Source: Alphaproteobacteria bacterium
GTDB taxonomy: Bacteria; Pseudomonadota; Alphaproteobacteria; UBA9219
Direction: 5' to 3'
DNA: 6,212 nt
Assembly: GCA_028865155.1 (NCBI GenBank)
Contig: JAGWKW010000080.1
Location: 1 to 6,212, forward strand
Shown here: positions 1-6,212 of the stretch, one piece after another
How positions within the stretch are numbered: position 1 is the stretch's first letter
Layout: each line of letters begins with the position of its first letter
Translations under genes and position numbers: made by a program
Notes under the pieces: generated by a model
The model's input: the letters and a program-made list of their open reading frames with translations, nothing else
Told to the model about the DNA's origin: nothing
Databases searched by the model: none

Positions 1-55
1 CGGGTAGCCTTTGCTGCGAGCTGTTTTGGGTTCATCCGCCCCGTTGCAGACGACG

Positions 56-1033
56 ATGTCTTTTTCTTTCAACATGCCGCGCTATGCCGCTCTTTTGTGG
101 TTTTTCGGCCTGGGGATGGCCGTTGCCGTTATCGTGTGGAGCGGGTATGGCGATATTTTACGGGCGCTTGGGCATGCAGGATGGAAAATCCTGATTGTCG
201 CGCCTTACCGCTTTATCCCGATGCTTTGCTGCGCTTTCGCGTGGCGGGCTTTGATCGTCGATGAGAAACGCCCGTCGATAGGCCTTGTTTCGTATTTCCT
301 TTGGATTCGTTCCGCCGTCGATAATCTGATGCCGGCCGCTCATATCGGCGGCGAAATCGCTGCCTTGCGCGTCATGGCGAAATACGGTTTCGGAAAGGCG
401 GCGGCGCTCGCTTCGATGATCGTCGAGGTCACGCTTGCGCTCGTTACGCTCATTCTTTTCGGTGTCGTGAGCATCGCCTTTTTCGCATGGCAAGCCGAGC
501 GTCACGAGGCGACGGCGCACTTGCTTCTTGGCTTGAGTTTTTCTTTTCTGGTTGTCGCGCTTCTGTTCTATATCCAGCGTCAGGGGCTTTTCCGGATTCT
601 TTCCAGAATTTCGCGCGCTATTTTCGGCAGCGATGCATGGTTGAAACTGGCCGGCGACGGCCGACGGTTCGACCAGGCTGTCGATCGCCTTTACGGCGAC
701 AAAAGAAACATCTTTGTTTGCAGCGCGTGGGAATTGCTGGCGTGGGTTGTCGGGAGTGGGGAAACGTGGCTTGCCCTTTACATTCTGGGGCACCCCGTAT
801 CCATGTTGCAGGCCACACTTGTCGAAGCGCTGGTTCAGGTTTCGATCAATATGTTTTTCATGATGCCGGCGGCTTTGGGCGTGCAGGAAACCGGTTTCGT
901 GCTGGCGGGATATATTGCGGGCGTGCCGCCCGATATCGCGGCGGCGCTTGCGGTCATCCGGCGCTGCGGGGATTTACTGGCGTATGTGCCGGGACTCGTC
1001 GCCTGGCAAATCGAAGAAAGCATCCGGTCGTAG
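56..1033 (+). CDS. HpnL-like integral membrane protein (lysylphosphatidylglycerol synthase TM-region family)
   Basis: A polytopic inner-membrane protein of 325 residues. Hydrophobic segments lie at about 11-28, 46-64, 115-145, 155-173, 218-243, 251-270 and 293-318. The conserved blocks fit the LPG_synthase_TM/UPF0104 family and its HpnL branch: DNLMPAAHIGGE (89-100), the following VEVTL (123-127), and near the C-terminus PAALGVQETGF (271-281) with VPGLVAWQ (311-318). Family members are membrane proteins, often encoded in hopanoid biosynthesis clusters; the biochemical role of HpnL is not firmly established and transport or trafficking of hopanoids has been suggested. There is no catalytic aminoacyl-transferase domain, so it is not a full MprF. 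The ATG at 56 is chosen because an in-frame TTG at 11 would add 15 non-hydrophobic residues; neither has a clear Shine-Dalgarno. A stop at 5-7 closes this frame upstream. Neighbouring hopanoid genes, if present, lie left of the window. The family call is strong, the HpnL subtype moderate. Confidence 0.85.
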   Translation: MSFSFNMPRYAALLWFFGLGMAVAVIVWSGYGDILRALGHAGWKILIVAPYRFIPMLCCAFAWRALIVDEKRPSIGLVSYFLWIRSAVDNLMPAAHIGGEIAALRVMAKYGFGKAAALASMIVEVTLALVTLILFGVVSIAFFAWQAERHEATAHLLLGLSFSFLVVALLFYIQRQGLFRILSRISRAIFGSDAWLKLAGDGRRFDQAVDRLYGDKRNIFVCSAWELLAWVVGSGETWLALYILGHPVSMLQATLVEALVQVSINMFFMMPAALGVQETGFVLAGYIAGVPPDIAAALAVIRRCGDLLAYVPGLVAWQIEESIRS

Positions 1034-1046
1034 AAAAGGGCATTCA

Positions 1047-1061
1047 GGACTGTTTCGGTCC
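1047..1061 (+). other. Small hairpin after the HpnL-like gene
   Basis: GGACTG (1047-1052) can pair with CGGTCC (1056-1061) across a TTT loop, using one G-T wobble. It starts 13 bases after the stop codon at 1031-1033. No T-run follows, so it is not a standard intrinsic terminator; it might mark a transcript 3' end or be chance. The rest of the 1034-1149 gap shows no ORF or convincing promoter. Confidence 0.25.
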
Positions 1062-1149
1062 GTGCGCTTTGGGTTGCATGATCTTCTGCGACATTGTAAA
1101 TCTGTCGGCCCATCCTTAAGTTCTTCTTCCCACAAGATCGGGGGCCTCC

Positions 1150-2349
1150 ATGGATTCCTTGCAAACCCTTATCGGCGTTGTCGGTTTAAGCGCGGCTTCT
1201 GCCGAAGTCAGCGTATCGTCGGCCAATATTCTGGCCTCCGCGCGCGAGGTGCAGGACGCCGCCACGTCGATGGCCAGCGCGGTAGAAGAGCTTGCCGCCT
1301 CGATCGGCGAAATCGGGAATTCGGCACAGCGTTCCGCGCAGGCGGTCGACGAATCGAGCCGTTTGACCAACGCGGGAATGCAGGAATTGACGGGGCTGCG
1401 CGGGCAGATTGCGGAAACGGGCACCTTGTTCGAAAGCGTCGCGGTCAAAACCCGCGATTTGCAGGGCGTCGTTTCCAGTCTTGGCCAGGTCGTCGATTTG
1501 ATCGCGAAGATCGCGGGGCAGACGAATTTGCTGGCGCTCAACGCGACCATCGAGGCGGCGCGGGCGGGCGAGCATGGCAAGGGCTTTGCCGTCGTCGCCA
1601 GCGAGGTCAAATCGCTGTCGCGCCAGACGGCGGAGGCGACCGAGACCATCCGCGGCCAGATCAAGAATTTGAACGATTCCTTCGCCAGCGTCCTCGATAC
1701 CGTTTCCAAATCGCAATCGACGATGGAAAAAGTCGTCGGCTCGGCCGAAAAGGTCGGCAGCGATTTCCAGACCATCAGCGAGAATTCGGCCTCGATCTCG
1801 CATCAGGCCAACGAGCTGACCGGCATCATCGAGCAGCAGAAAATCGCCGTCAACCTGCTCGCGGAAAATATGGATGTCGTCAAGGAGAAGGGCGCGCAAA
1901 ATCTGGGGTCGGTTGAAAAACTGGCCGATCAGGCCGACGCGTCGGTCAAGCTGATCGAAGACATGCGCAGCCAGCTTGCGACCGAGGATATTCCCCACAA
2001 AATCCTTTATCTCGCCAAGGCCGACCATGTTTTGTGGAAAAAGAAGCTGCTCGATATGGCGGTTGGGCGCGTTTCGCTTAAATCGTCCGAGCTTGCCGAC
2101 CATACCATGTGCCGCCTCGGCAAGTGGTATTATCAGCAGGCCGACGAGGCGACGAAAAGGATGGCGGCTTTCCGCGAGCTCGAAGGGGCGCACAAAAAAG
2201 TGCATGCCGCCGGCATCGAAGCCGCCAAATGTTTCGAGGCGCAGAAGCTCAAAGAAGGAATGAATTATTACCGCGAGCTTGAAGAAGCGTCGCATGACGT
2301 TTTGCGCTGCCTCAACAGCATGATCGAAGAGGCCACGCGCGGCGCGTAA
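1150..2349 (+). CDS. Soluble methyl-accepting chemotaxis protein with C-terminal CZB zinc-binding domain
   Basis: A cytoplasmic chemoreceptor of 399 residues. It should form the usual antiparallel coiled-coil hairpin that controls CheA through CheW. The hairpin tip is canonical: [20 protein letters not shown] (121-140), then [11 protein letters not shown] (143-153). Helical arms rich in Ala, Ser and Glu run from about 10 to 115 and 160 to 270. No transmembrane segment and no N-terminal ligand-binding domain are present. Residues 285-395 match the chemoreceptor zinc-binding (CZB) domain, with H293, C321 in [12 protein letters not shown]348 and H352 as the expected His-Cys-His-His ligands. CZB domains in other bacteria bind zinc and sense zinc or oxidants such as hypochlorous acid through the zinc-ligand cysteine; the order MCP then CZB recalls Helicobacter TlpD. 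A CheR-tethering C-terminal pentapeptide is absent. The ATG is the first start after an in-frame stop at 1117-1119, with a GGGGG tract about five bases upstream. No other chemotaxis gene is in view. Confidence 0.93.
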   Translation: MDSLQTLIGVVGLSAASAEVSVSSANILASAREVQDAATSMASAVEELAASIGEIGNSAQRSAQAVDESSRLTNAGMQELTGLRGQIAETGTLFESVAVKTRDLQGVVSSLGQVVDLIAKIAGQTNLLALNATIEAARAGEHGKGFAVVASEVKSLSRQTAEATETIRGQIKNLNDSFASVLDTVSKSQSTMEKVVGSAEKVGSDFQTISENSASISHQANELTGIIEQQKIAVNLLAENMDVVKEKGAQNLGSVEKLADQADASVKLIEDMRSQLATEDIPHKILYLAKADHVLWKKKLLDMAVGRVSLKSSELADHTMCRLGKWYYQQADEATKRMAAFRELEGAHKKVHAAGIEAAKCFEAQKLKEGMNYYRELEEASHDVLRCLNSMIEEATRGA

Positions 2350-2354
2350 AGTCG

Positions 2355-3272
2355 CTAGGCTGCTTTGGCGGCGCGGCGGGCGATGGCTTTTCCCATGTCG
2401 GCGAAGAAGGCTTCGTGCTGCGGGCGCAGTTTCCACGGGTCGTTCGCGATGAAGGCGCGCAACCGTTCGAAGGATTTCGCGTCGCAGCCTGAGACGTCGA
2501 ACAATTCCGGCTTGCCGATCAGGTAGCGTGCTGCCCAATCCTTGGCCGAGGCGAAGAAGACGGCGATTTCTTCGAAAGTTTCGCGGTCGATCAGGTCTTC
2601 GGCATGCAAATGGCGGAAAAATTCCGCATCGATGGTCGCAAGGCAGGCGGTTTTCTGTCCTGCGCCGTGCAGGCGCTTGAGGCCGTTGTCGCCGCGCACA
2701 TTGATGCAGAGATTGCCGCAGCATGGGATGTGCAGCGCGTCGAGCGCGGGCAGCCAGCGATCCAGAATGCTTGCCGCGTTGTTGATGAGGTCGGAAACGT
2801 GAAGCGCGCGCGGATGTTGCGGCAGCGGATGCGCGCACCAGCTCGTTTCGTTCTTGAACAAAAACAGGTGCGGCAGGCCGGAGGCATGCGCGAAGGGGAT
2901 CGAAAACAGAAAGTCGCGCCGTTCGCCGCCGGAGATCAGGTTGAAATCGCCTTCGGGGAATTCGGCTTGCGCCTTGTCGATCATCGTCGCGATCAGTTTC
3001 TGCCAGGATGGGCTGGTTTTATAGGCATCCATGATCAGCGCATCGAGCTGTTCGGCCCGTGCCTGCGCATCGACGGTTCCGGCGACGATGGCGGTGATTT
3101 CGCGCAGCAGCCGGGCAGACAGGTCGGCGCCGATGGTCATTTCGGTATTGACGTAAAAGGGGCCCGGCACATTGGCCGCGTACCAGAAAACCGGCCCTTT
3201 GGCGCGGTTCCAGATCGAAACGGCGCGCGTGTCGTGCAGAAGCTTGAACAGGTCGGTTTGCGAATAGATCAT
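2355..3272 (-). CDS. Phosphoribosyltransferase-fold protein, orotate-PRTase-like, with degenerate PRPP loop
   Basis: A protein of 305 residues, counted from the ATG at 3272; residue numbers here use that start. It resembles the orotate phosphoribosyltransferase fold: SGGERRDFLFSIPFAHASGL (114-133), PHLFLFKN (134-141), then ALHVSDLINNAAS (156-168) where PRTases carry a PRPP-binding loop of the VDDVITTGGS kind. Here the first acidic residue is Ser and the Thr-Thr-Gly-Gly turn is Asn-Asn-Ala-Ala, so ordinary PRPP chemistry is doubtful. Residues 184-189 contain a Cys-Cys-x3-Cys cluster (CCGNLC). The N-terminal part (TRAVSIWNRAKGPVFWY) and the C-terminal 80 residues are unrecognised. No signal peptide or membrane segment is visible, so it is probably cytoplasmic. 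A GTG at 3281 would add three residues, but AGAAGG at 3281-3286 sits eight bases before the ATG and directly on top of the GTG, favouring the ATG. It stands alone, convergent with the chemoreceptor gene five bases away. The fold is a moderate call; the substrate is unknown. Confidence 0.75.
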   Translation of the reverse strand: MIYSQTDLFKLLHDTRAVSIWNRAKGPVFWYAANVPGPFYVNTEMTIGADLSARLLREITAIVAGTVDAQARAEQLDALIMDAYKTSPSWQKLIATMIDKAQAEFPEGDFNLISGGERRDFLFSIPFAHASGLPHLFLFKNETSWCAHPLPQHPRALHVSDLINNAASILDRWLPALDALHIPCCGNLCINVRGDNGLKRLHGAGQKTACLATIDAEFFRHLHAEDLIDRETFEEIAVFFASAKDWAARYLIGKPELFDVSGCDAKSFERLRAFIANDPWKLRPQHEAFFADMGKAIARRAAKAA

Positions 3273-3293
3273 GATTTTCACCTTCTTCCGCGC

Positions 3294-3322
3294 ATGTTAC
3301 ACTTGCGCGGCTTTATGTTCAA
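3294..3322 (-). promoter_or_regulatory. Candidate sigma-70-type promoter for the PRTase-like gene
   Basis: On the minus strand TTGAAC (3317-3322) and TAACAT (3294-3299) are separated by 17 bases, each matching four of six consensus positions. Transcription would begin near 3287, giving a leader of roughly 15 bases that starts at the AGAAGG ribosome-binding site. The arrangement supports the ATG at 3272 as start. By eye only. Confidence 0.4.
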
Positions 3323-3334
3323 TCGGGCTGTCGC

Positions 3335-3841
3335 ATGAACCTAATCGTTAAAAATCAACATACGGCCCTATGGAAAGGGCGGGATATGCGCTGCGCGGTC
3401 GGGCGCGGCGGCATCGTGCCCGCATCGGCCAAACGCGAAGGCGACGGCGCGACGCCCGCCGGGATTTGGCGGATGCGCGAAGTTATCTATCGTGCCGACC
3501 GTGTGACCCTGCCGCGGCTTGTGCTGCCGTCGCGGGCAATGGAGTCCGACGATGGATGGTGCGAGGCGCCGGAGGACGTCAATTACAACAGGCATGTCAA
3601 ACGTCCTTATGCCGCGTCTGCCGACCATATGTGGCGGGGCGACAGTTTGTACGATGTCGTGGCCGTGCTTGGTTATAACGACGATCCGCCCGTCGCAGGC
3701 AAGGGGAGCGCGATTTTTTTGCATCTGGCGCGACCCGACTTTTCCCCGTCGGCGGGATGCGTGACCTTGGCGCTCGACGATTTGCTGGCAGTGCTGGGTG
3801 AAGCCGATATCGGAACCTGCGTCGAGATTATCGCGCCGTAA
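3335..3841 (+). CDS. YkuD-family L,D-transpeptidase homologue without signal peptide
   Basis: A protein of 168 residues, the size of a lone YkuD catalytic domain. L,D-transpeptidases use a cysteine to make 3-3 peptidoglycan crosslinks or attach proteins to the wall. The active-site block is clear: IFLHLARPDFSPSAGCVTL (127-145), with H130 and catalytic C142 in an SAGC motif. Also typical of this short COG3786-like branch are GDGATPAGIW (36-45), DVNYNRHVKRPY (81-92) with its Asn-Tyr-Asn-Arg, and GYNDDPP (113-119). No signal peptide, lipobox or membrane segment is seen, and no alternative in-frame start exists upstream as far as the stop at 3272-3274. How the enzyme reaches the periplasm, or whether it acts on wall fragments inside the cell, is therefore open. 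The ribosome-binding site is weak. The 3' end overlaps the opposite-strand hydrolase gene by 14 bases. Family is confident; physiological reaction is inference. Confidence 0.88.
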   Translation: MNLIVKNQHTALWKGRDMRCAVGRGGIVPASAKREGDGATPAGIWRMREVIYRADRVTLPRLVLPSRAMESDDGWCEAPEDVNYNRHVKRPYAASADHMWRGDSLYDVVAVLGYNDDPPVAGKGSAIFLHLARPDFSPSAGCVTLALDDLLAVLGEADIGTCVEIIAP

Positions 3842-4763
3842 GAACCGACGACAGAAATTCTTCTACCTGTGTCCAGACTTCGTTACGCGCGGCATCGGCT
3901 TCGTTCATAAGGTCGTGCCTGGCGTTCGCGATGATGTGCGTGCGCACGCGCGGAATTTCATTCAGGTAGGGGCCGGTTTCCTTGACCGGCGTGACCTTGT
4001 CGCGGTCGCCGACCAGCGCGAGGACGGGGATGTCGATATTCGCCAGATAGCCGTGCCGGTGCGCGATATGCATCGAATACATCGACGCCAGAAGCCAGCC
4101 CCATGTCACGCCGCCGACGGTCAGGTCGGGATGCGCCTTGAAATAATTTTCGATGATCGGGAAACGTTCGGGGTCTTGGGTCAGGACGTTATCTTCGAAT
4201 GTGCAGTCGCGCGCGTCGAAATCGTGCTGCATCGGCGCATATTCGGTTGCGTGGCCAAGCACATGGACGCTGAGCCAGCTAACGCCGTGCGCGAGCGCAT
4301 GCGCGGGCAGGGAGCTTAACGCCAGCATCGGCGCGGTCAGGAAGGCGGCTTTGGCCTGCGCGGGCCTGTCTTCGGCGAGCCAGCGCAGGATCAGATGCGC
4401 GCCCATCGAATGACCGTGGAAGATAAGCGGCGCGGCGAGATCGGGTAGGACGACGGCGGCGAAGAAAGCGCGCAGATCGTCGAGATGCATTTTGAAATCG
4501 CCAATATGGTCGCGCTGGCGCTGCGCGCCGGACAGGAAACGGCTCGACAATCCCTGGCCGCGCGGTTCGACGATGATCAGGCGATAGCCGCGGCCGCGCA
4601 GCCTGTCGCCGAGTTCGGCATATTTCTTTTCGATGAATTCGCGCCGTCCGGGAACGATCAGGATCGTGCCGCATGGCGCGGATGCGGGTTCGAAACGGGC
4701 GTAACGCAGCTTGCCGCCGTCGCCGAGGTCGAAAAAAGCGTGGGGCAGAAGGGGAAAAGGCAT
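3828..4763 (-). CDS. Alpha/beta hydrolase, lysophospholipase / monoglyceride-lipase-like (Hydrolase_4)
   Basis: A serine hydrolase of 311 residues; numbers count from the ATG at 4763. The order of elements is classical: strand and oxyanion region ILIVPGRREFIEKK (34-47), VEPRGQGLS (65-73) matching the D-x-R-G-x-G-x-S block of PldB-like enzymes, the nucleophile elbow GHSMG (117-121) with Ser119, the acid in GDRDKVTP (252-259) with Asp255 likely, and His283 in ARHDLMNE. Residues near 150-225 form the variable cap. Such proteins cleave fatty-acyl esters of lysophospholipids or monoglycerides, but the sequence does not fix the substrate. No clear signal peptide is present, so it is probably cytoplasmic. 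A TTG at 4766, one codon upstream, is an alternative start: AAGGA lies seven bases from the TTG and ten from the ATG. It is divergent from ribF across a repeat-bearing region and convergent with the YkuD gene. All triad residues are present, so it should be active. Confidence 0.9.
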   Translation of the reverse strand: MPFPLLPHAFFDLGDGGKLRYARFEPASAPCGTILIVPGRREFIEKKYAELGDRLRGRGYRLIIVEPRGQGLSSRFLSGAQRQRDHIGDFKMHLDDLRAFFAAVVLPDLAAPLIFHGHSMGAHLILRWLAEDRPAQAKAAFLTAPMLALSSLPAHALAHGVSWLSVHVLGHATEYAPMQHDFDARDCTFEDNVLTQDPERFPIIENYFKAHPDLTVGGVTWGWLLASMYSMHIAHRHGYLANIDIPVLALVGDRDKVTPVKETGPYLNEIPRVRTHIIANARHDLMNEADAARNEVWTQVEEFLSSVLTAR

Positions 4764-4770
4764 CAACGAT

Positions 4771-4800
4771 AAGTCCTTGAGATTTAAGCCCTTGAGATTC
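4771..4800. repeat. 15-base tandem direct repeat, two copies, in the hydrolase leader
   Basis: Two adjacent 15-base units, AAGTCCTTGAGATTT (4771-4785) and AAGCCCTTGAGATTC (4786-4800), are identical at 13 of 15 positions. On the plus strand each unit contains TTGAGA, a good -35 match; on the minus strand each contains AAGG, so the hydrolase ribosome-binding site is duplicated upstream. It may be a simple duplication or a pair of binding sites for a regulator. Confidence 0.7.
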
Positions 4801-4821
4801 GGGCGGGCTTCTTCGTATCAT
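4792..4821 (+). promoter_or_regulatory. ribF: Candidate promoter for ribF
   Basis: TTGAGA (4792-4797) and TATCAT (4816-4821) each match five of six sigma-70 consensus positions, with an 18-base spacer. Transcription would start near 4828, leaving a leader of about 22 bases rich in A and C with no evident Shine-Dalgarno before the ribF ATG at 4850. The -35 lies in the second copy of the tandem repeat. Confidence 0.5.
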
Positions 4822-4827
4822 AAGAAG
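4808..4827. promoter_or_regulatory. Inverted repeat over the divergent -10 elements
   Basis: CTTCTT (4808-4813) and AAGAAG (4822-4827) form perfect 6-base inverted arms around an 8-base centre. The element covers the -10 candidates of both divergent promoters, a position suited to an operator. The arms are short and AT-rich, so chance is possible. Confidence 0.3.
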
Positions 4828-4844
4828 AGTTCGAAACCAAACAA
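4817..4844 (-). promoter_or_regulatory. Candidate promoter for the alpha/beta hydrolase gene
   Basis: On the minus strand TTGTTT (4839-4844) and TATGAT (4817-4822) are 16 bases apart; the -10 matches five of six positions and the -35 three of six. Its -10 lies almost exactly on the ribF -10 of the other strand. Transcription from about 4810 would give a leader near 47 bases that includes both tandem-repeat units. Confidence 0.35.
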
Positions 4845-4849
4845 ACATA

Positions 4850-5767
4850 ATGGTTGAAACCACGCATTCCCTCGTTCCTTCCGATGCCGCCGCGGGCGGC
4901 GTTTTCGCGTTGGGCAATTTCGACGGCGTACATCGCGGCCATCGCGCCGTGATCGCGGCCGCCGTCGCGCGCGCGAAGGAATTGAAGGTTCCGGCGCGCG
5001 TCTTGACGTTCGAACCGCATCCGCGCTCGGTTTTCATTTCCGACACCGAACCGTTCCGGCTGACGCCTGCGCCGGTCAAAGAACGGCTTTTGAAGGAATG
5101 CGGCATCGACGATGTCGTGACTTTACCTTTCACGCTCGAGCTGGCGCAAGTGGCGGCGCAGGAATTCGCTGAACGGGTTTTGCGCGACCGTCTGGGTGCG
5201 CGGCATATCGTCGCGGGTTACGACTTTACTTTCGGGCATGATCGCGGCGGCGATATGCAGAAGCTCGCCGCATGGCTCGTGCCGCACGGGATCGGCGTGG
5301 ATGAAATCGCCCCGGTGGGCGATGGCGCGGCTTTTTCCTCGACCCGCATTCGCGAGCTGCTGCGCGCGGGCGAAATCGAACCCGCCGACGATATGTTCGG
5401 CCACGCATGGACGATCGAAGGCGACGTCATTAAAGGAGCCCAGCGCGGCCGTACCATCGGCGTTCCCACTGCCAATATCGGGCTTGACGATTATTTGCGT
5501 CCGCGTTTCGGCGTTTATGCCGTGCGCGCGGGCCGGGTGGGGGAGGAACTGTCCTATAAAGGCGTCGCCAATATCGGCCTGCGCCCGACCGTCGATGGCA
5601 AACACGAAACGCTCGAAGCGCATTTGTTCGACTTCGCTTCCGACATCTATGGCGAAATCTGGCAATTCGCGCCGGTGCGCTTTATCCGCCCCGAACGCAA
5701 ATTCGACGGGCTCGATGCGCTCAAGGCGCAGATTATCGAGGATATAAAGGCGGCGAAACGCGCATAA
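4850..5767 (+). CDS. ribF: Bifunctional riboflavin kinase / FAD synthetase RibF
   Basis: A 305-residue cytoplasmic enzyme of the usual RibF length. It phosphorylates riboflavin to FMN and then adenylylates FMN to FAD. The N-terminal FAD synthetase half is a nucleotidyltransferase fold: [11 protein letters not shown] (21-31, the HxGH-type ATP site), TFEPHPRS (53-60), a [13 protein letters not shown] block (123-135) and SSTRIRELL (163-171). The C-terminal riboflavin kinase half has [15 protein letters not shown] (196-210), the GxPTAN motif binding ATP and magnesium, then [12 protein letters not shown] (237-248) and [10 protein letters not shown] (253-262), where E256 is the likely catalytic base. 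All key residues are present. The ATG at 4850 gives a normal short lead before the LGNFDG motif; no strong ribosome-binding site precedes it. ileS follows 70 bases downstream, a common arrangement in proteobacteria. The neighbouring hydrolase gene diverges from the same intergenic region. Very confident. Confidence 0.97.
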   Translation: MVETTHSLVPSDAAAGGVFALGNFDGVHRGHRAVIAAAVARAKELKVPARVLTFEPHPRSVFISDTEPFRLTPAPVKERLLKECGIDDVVTLPFTLELAQVAAQEFAERVLRDRLGARHIVAGYDFTFGHDRGGDMQKLAAWLVPHGIGVDEIAPVGDGAAFSSTRIRELLRAGEIEPADDMFGHAWTIEGDVIKGAQRGRTIGVPTANIGLDDYLRPRFGVYAVRAGRVGEELSYKGVANIGLRPTVDGKHETLEAHLFDFASDIYGEIWQFAPVRFIRPERKFDGLDALKAQIIEDIKAAKRA

Positions 5768-5778
5768 ACGGCGTTTTT
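5756..5778 (+). terminator. Possible weak hairpin with T-run at the ribF 3' end
   Basis: AAACGC (5756-5761) pairs with GCGTTT (5771-5776) around a 9-base loop, and the right arm runs into five Ts (5774-5778). The stem overlaps the ribF stop codon. A competing longer-range pairing, GCGGCGAAA (5750-5758) with TTTCGCCGC (5784-5792), would exclude it. It may be a weak terminator or attenuating structure between ribF and ileS; readthrough into ileS is likely given the usual co-transcription. Confidence 0.3.
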
Positions 5779-5837
5779 CCCGCTTTCGCCGCGCAAAAAG
5801 CGATGATAATGTCGTCGCCCGCGCCACAGGACAGACA

Positions 5838-6212
5838 ATGACCGAAACCAAAAAAGACTACCGCGACAGCGTTTTTCTGCCCCAGACCGACTTCCCGATG
5901 AAAGGCGGCCTGCCGCAGAAGGAGCCGGAGCTTCTCGCCCGATGGCAGAAGATGGATCTGCACGGCAGGTTGCGCGCGATGGCGGAGGGGCGCAAGAAAT
6001 TCATCCTGCATGACGGCCCGCCTTACGCCAACGGCAATATCCATATCGGCCACGCGCTCAATAAAATTCTGAAGGATGTCATCAATCGCGGCTATCAGAT
6101 GCTCGGCTTCGACGCGCCTTATGTGCCGGGCTGGGATTGCCATGGTTTGCCGATCGAATGGAAGATCGAGGAAAAATATCGCAAGGAAGGCAAGGACAAG
6201 GACGAAGTGCCG
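5838..6212 (+). CDS. ileS: Isoleucyl-tRNA synthetase, N-terminal part (runs off the window)
   Basis: The first 125 codons of a class I aminoacyl-tRNA synthetase that attaches isoleucine to tRNA-Ile in the cytoplasm; the complete enzyme is usually over 900 residues. The N-terminus carries the typical [20 protein letters not shown] (14-33) and the ATP-binding site [20 protein letters not shown] (55-74), with the HIGH signature at 69-72. Next come [10 protein letters not shown] (75-84) and [18 protein letters not shown] (94-111), whose [10 protein letters not shown] block separates IleRS from ValRS and LeuRS. The reading frame is open to the last base. The ATG at 5838 is supported by AGGA (5828-5831) six bases upstream. 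The KMSKS motif, editing domain and zinc-binding tail lie beyond the window. It follows ribF on the same strand; lspA is the common next gene but cannot be seen. Confidence 0.97.
   Translation, partial: MTETKKDYRDSVFLPQTDFPMKGGLPQKEPELLARWQKMDLHGRLRAMAEGRKKFILHDGPPYANGNIHIGHALNKILKDVINRGYQMLGFDAPYVPGWDCHGLPIEWKIEEKYRKEGKDKDEVP

Noticed and set aside
915..1916. A 333-codon plus-strand frame overlapping the HpnL-like and chemoreceptor genes
   Set aside because: It is Arg/Gly-rich, crosses the intergenic gap and both real genes in another frame, and shows no domain.
2335..2347. GC-only palindrome at the chemoreceptor stop as a terminator
   Set aside because: ACGCGC and GCGCGT leave only one base for a loop and no T-run follows on either strand, so it is not a credible intrinsic terminator.
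1186..2838. A 550-codon open frame on the minus strand across the chemoreceptor gene
   Set aside because: Its product is Arg-rich low-complexity sequence without recognisable motifs, and it lies opposite a chemoreceptor with clear family motifs and part of the PRTase-like gene. It is a shadow frame produced by GC-biased codon use.
2604..3338. A 244-codon plus-strand frame opposite the PRTase-like gene
   Set aside because: I compared both strands: the minus-strand product has recognisable fold motifs, a good ribosome-binding site and a promoter candidate, whereas this frame has none.
5805..5810. GATAAT as the -10 of a separate ileS promoter
   Set aside because: The hexamer is good but nothing resembling a -35 lies 15-19 bases upstream, and ileS is usually transcribed with ribF.
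5123..5851. A 242-codon minus-strand frame opposite ribF
   Set aside because: RibF on the plus strand has all family motifs; the antisense frame has none.

Overview
The window reads as chromosomal DNA from a GC-rich proteobacterium, most likely an alphaproteobacterium. The pointers are an HpnL-type hopanoid-associated membrane protein, a soluble chemoreceptor with a CZB domain, a YkuD-family L,D-transpeptidase without a signal peptide, and the conserved ribF-ileS gene order. The lineage call is inference from gene content and base composition; nothing here fixes a genus. I see no insertion sequences, phage genes, tRNA or rRNA genes, or CRISPR arrays.

Layout from left to right. An HpnL/LPG-synthase-TM family membrane protein (56-1033, +) is followed after about 115 bases by a cytoplasmic methyl-accepting chemotaxis protein with a C-terminal zinc-binding CZB domain (1150-2349, +). 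Its end nearly touches the end of a convergent gene (2355-3272, -), which looks like a phosphoribosyltransferase-fold protein with a degenerate PRPP loop. A short divergent region (3273-3334) separates that gene from a YkuD-type L,D-transpeptidase homologue (3335-3841, +). The transpeptidase gene overlaps tail-to-tail by 14 bases with an alpha/beta hydrolase of the lysophospholipase type (3828-4763, -). A second divergent region (4764-4849) holds a 15-base tandem repeat and probably two overlapping promoters. From there ribF (4850-5767, +) leads into the start of ileS (5838 onward, +), which runs off the right edge.

The genes do not form one pathway. ribF-ileS is a housekeeping block making FMN/FAD and charging isoleucine tRNA. 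HpnL, the YkuD protein and the lipase-like hydrolase all touch the envelope or lipids in a general sense, but the alternating strands argue against a shared operon. The most unusual items are the PRTase-like protein with its altered active-site loop, the soluble zinc chemoreceptor, and the repeat-bearing divergent promoter region. No gap longer than 300 bases lacks a gene; the longest is 1034-1149.
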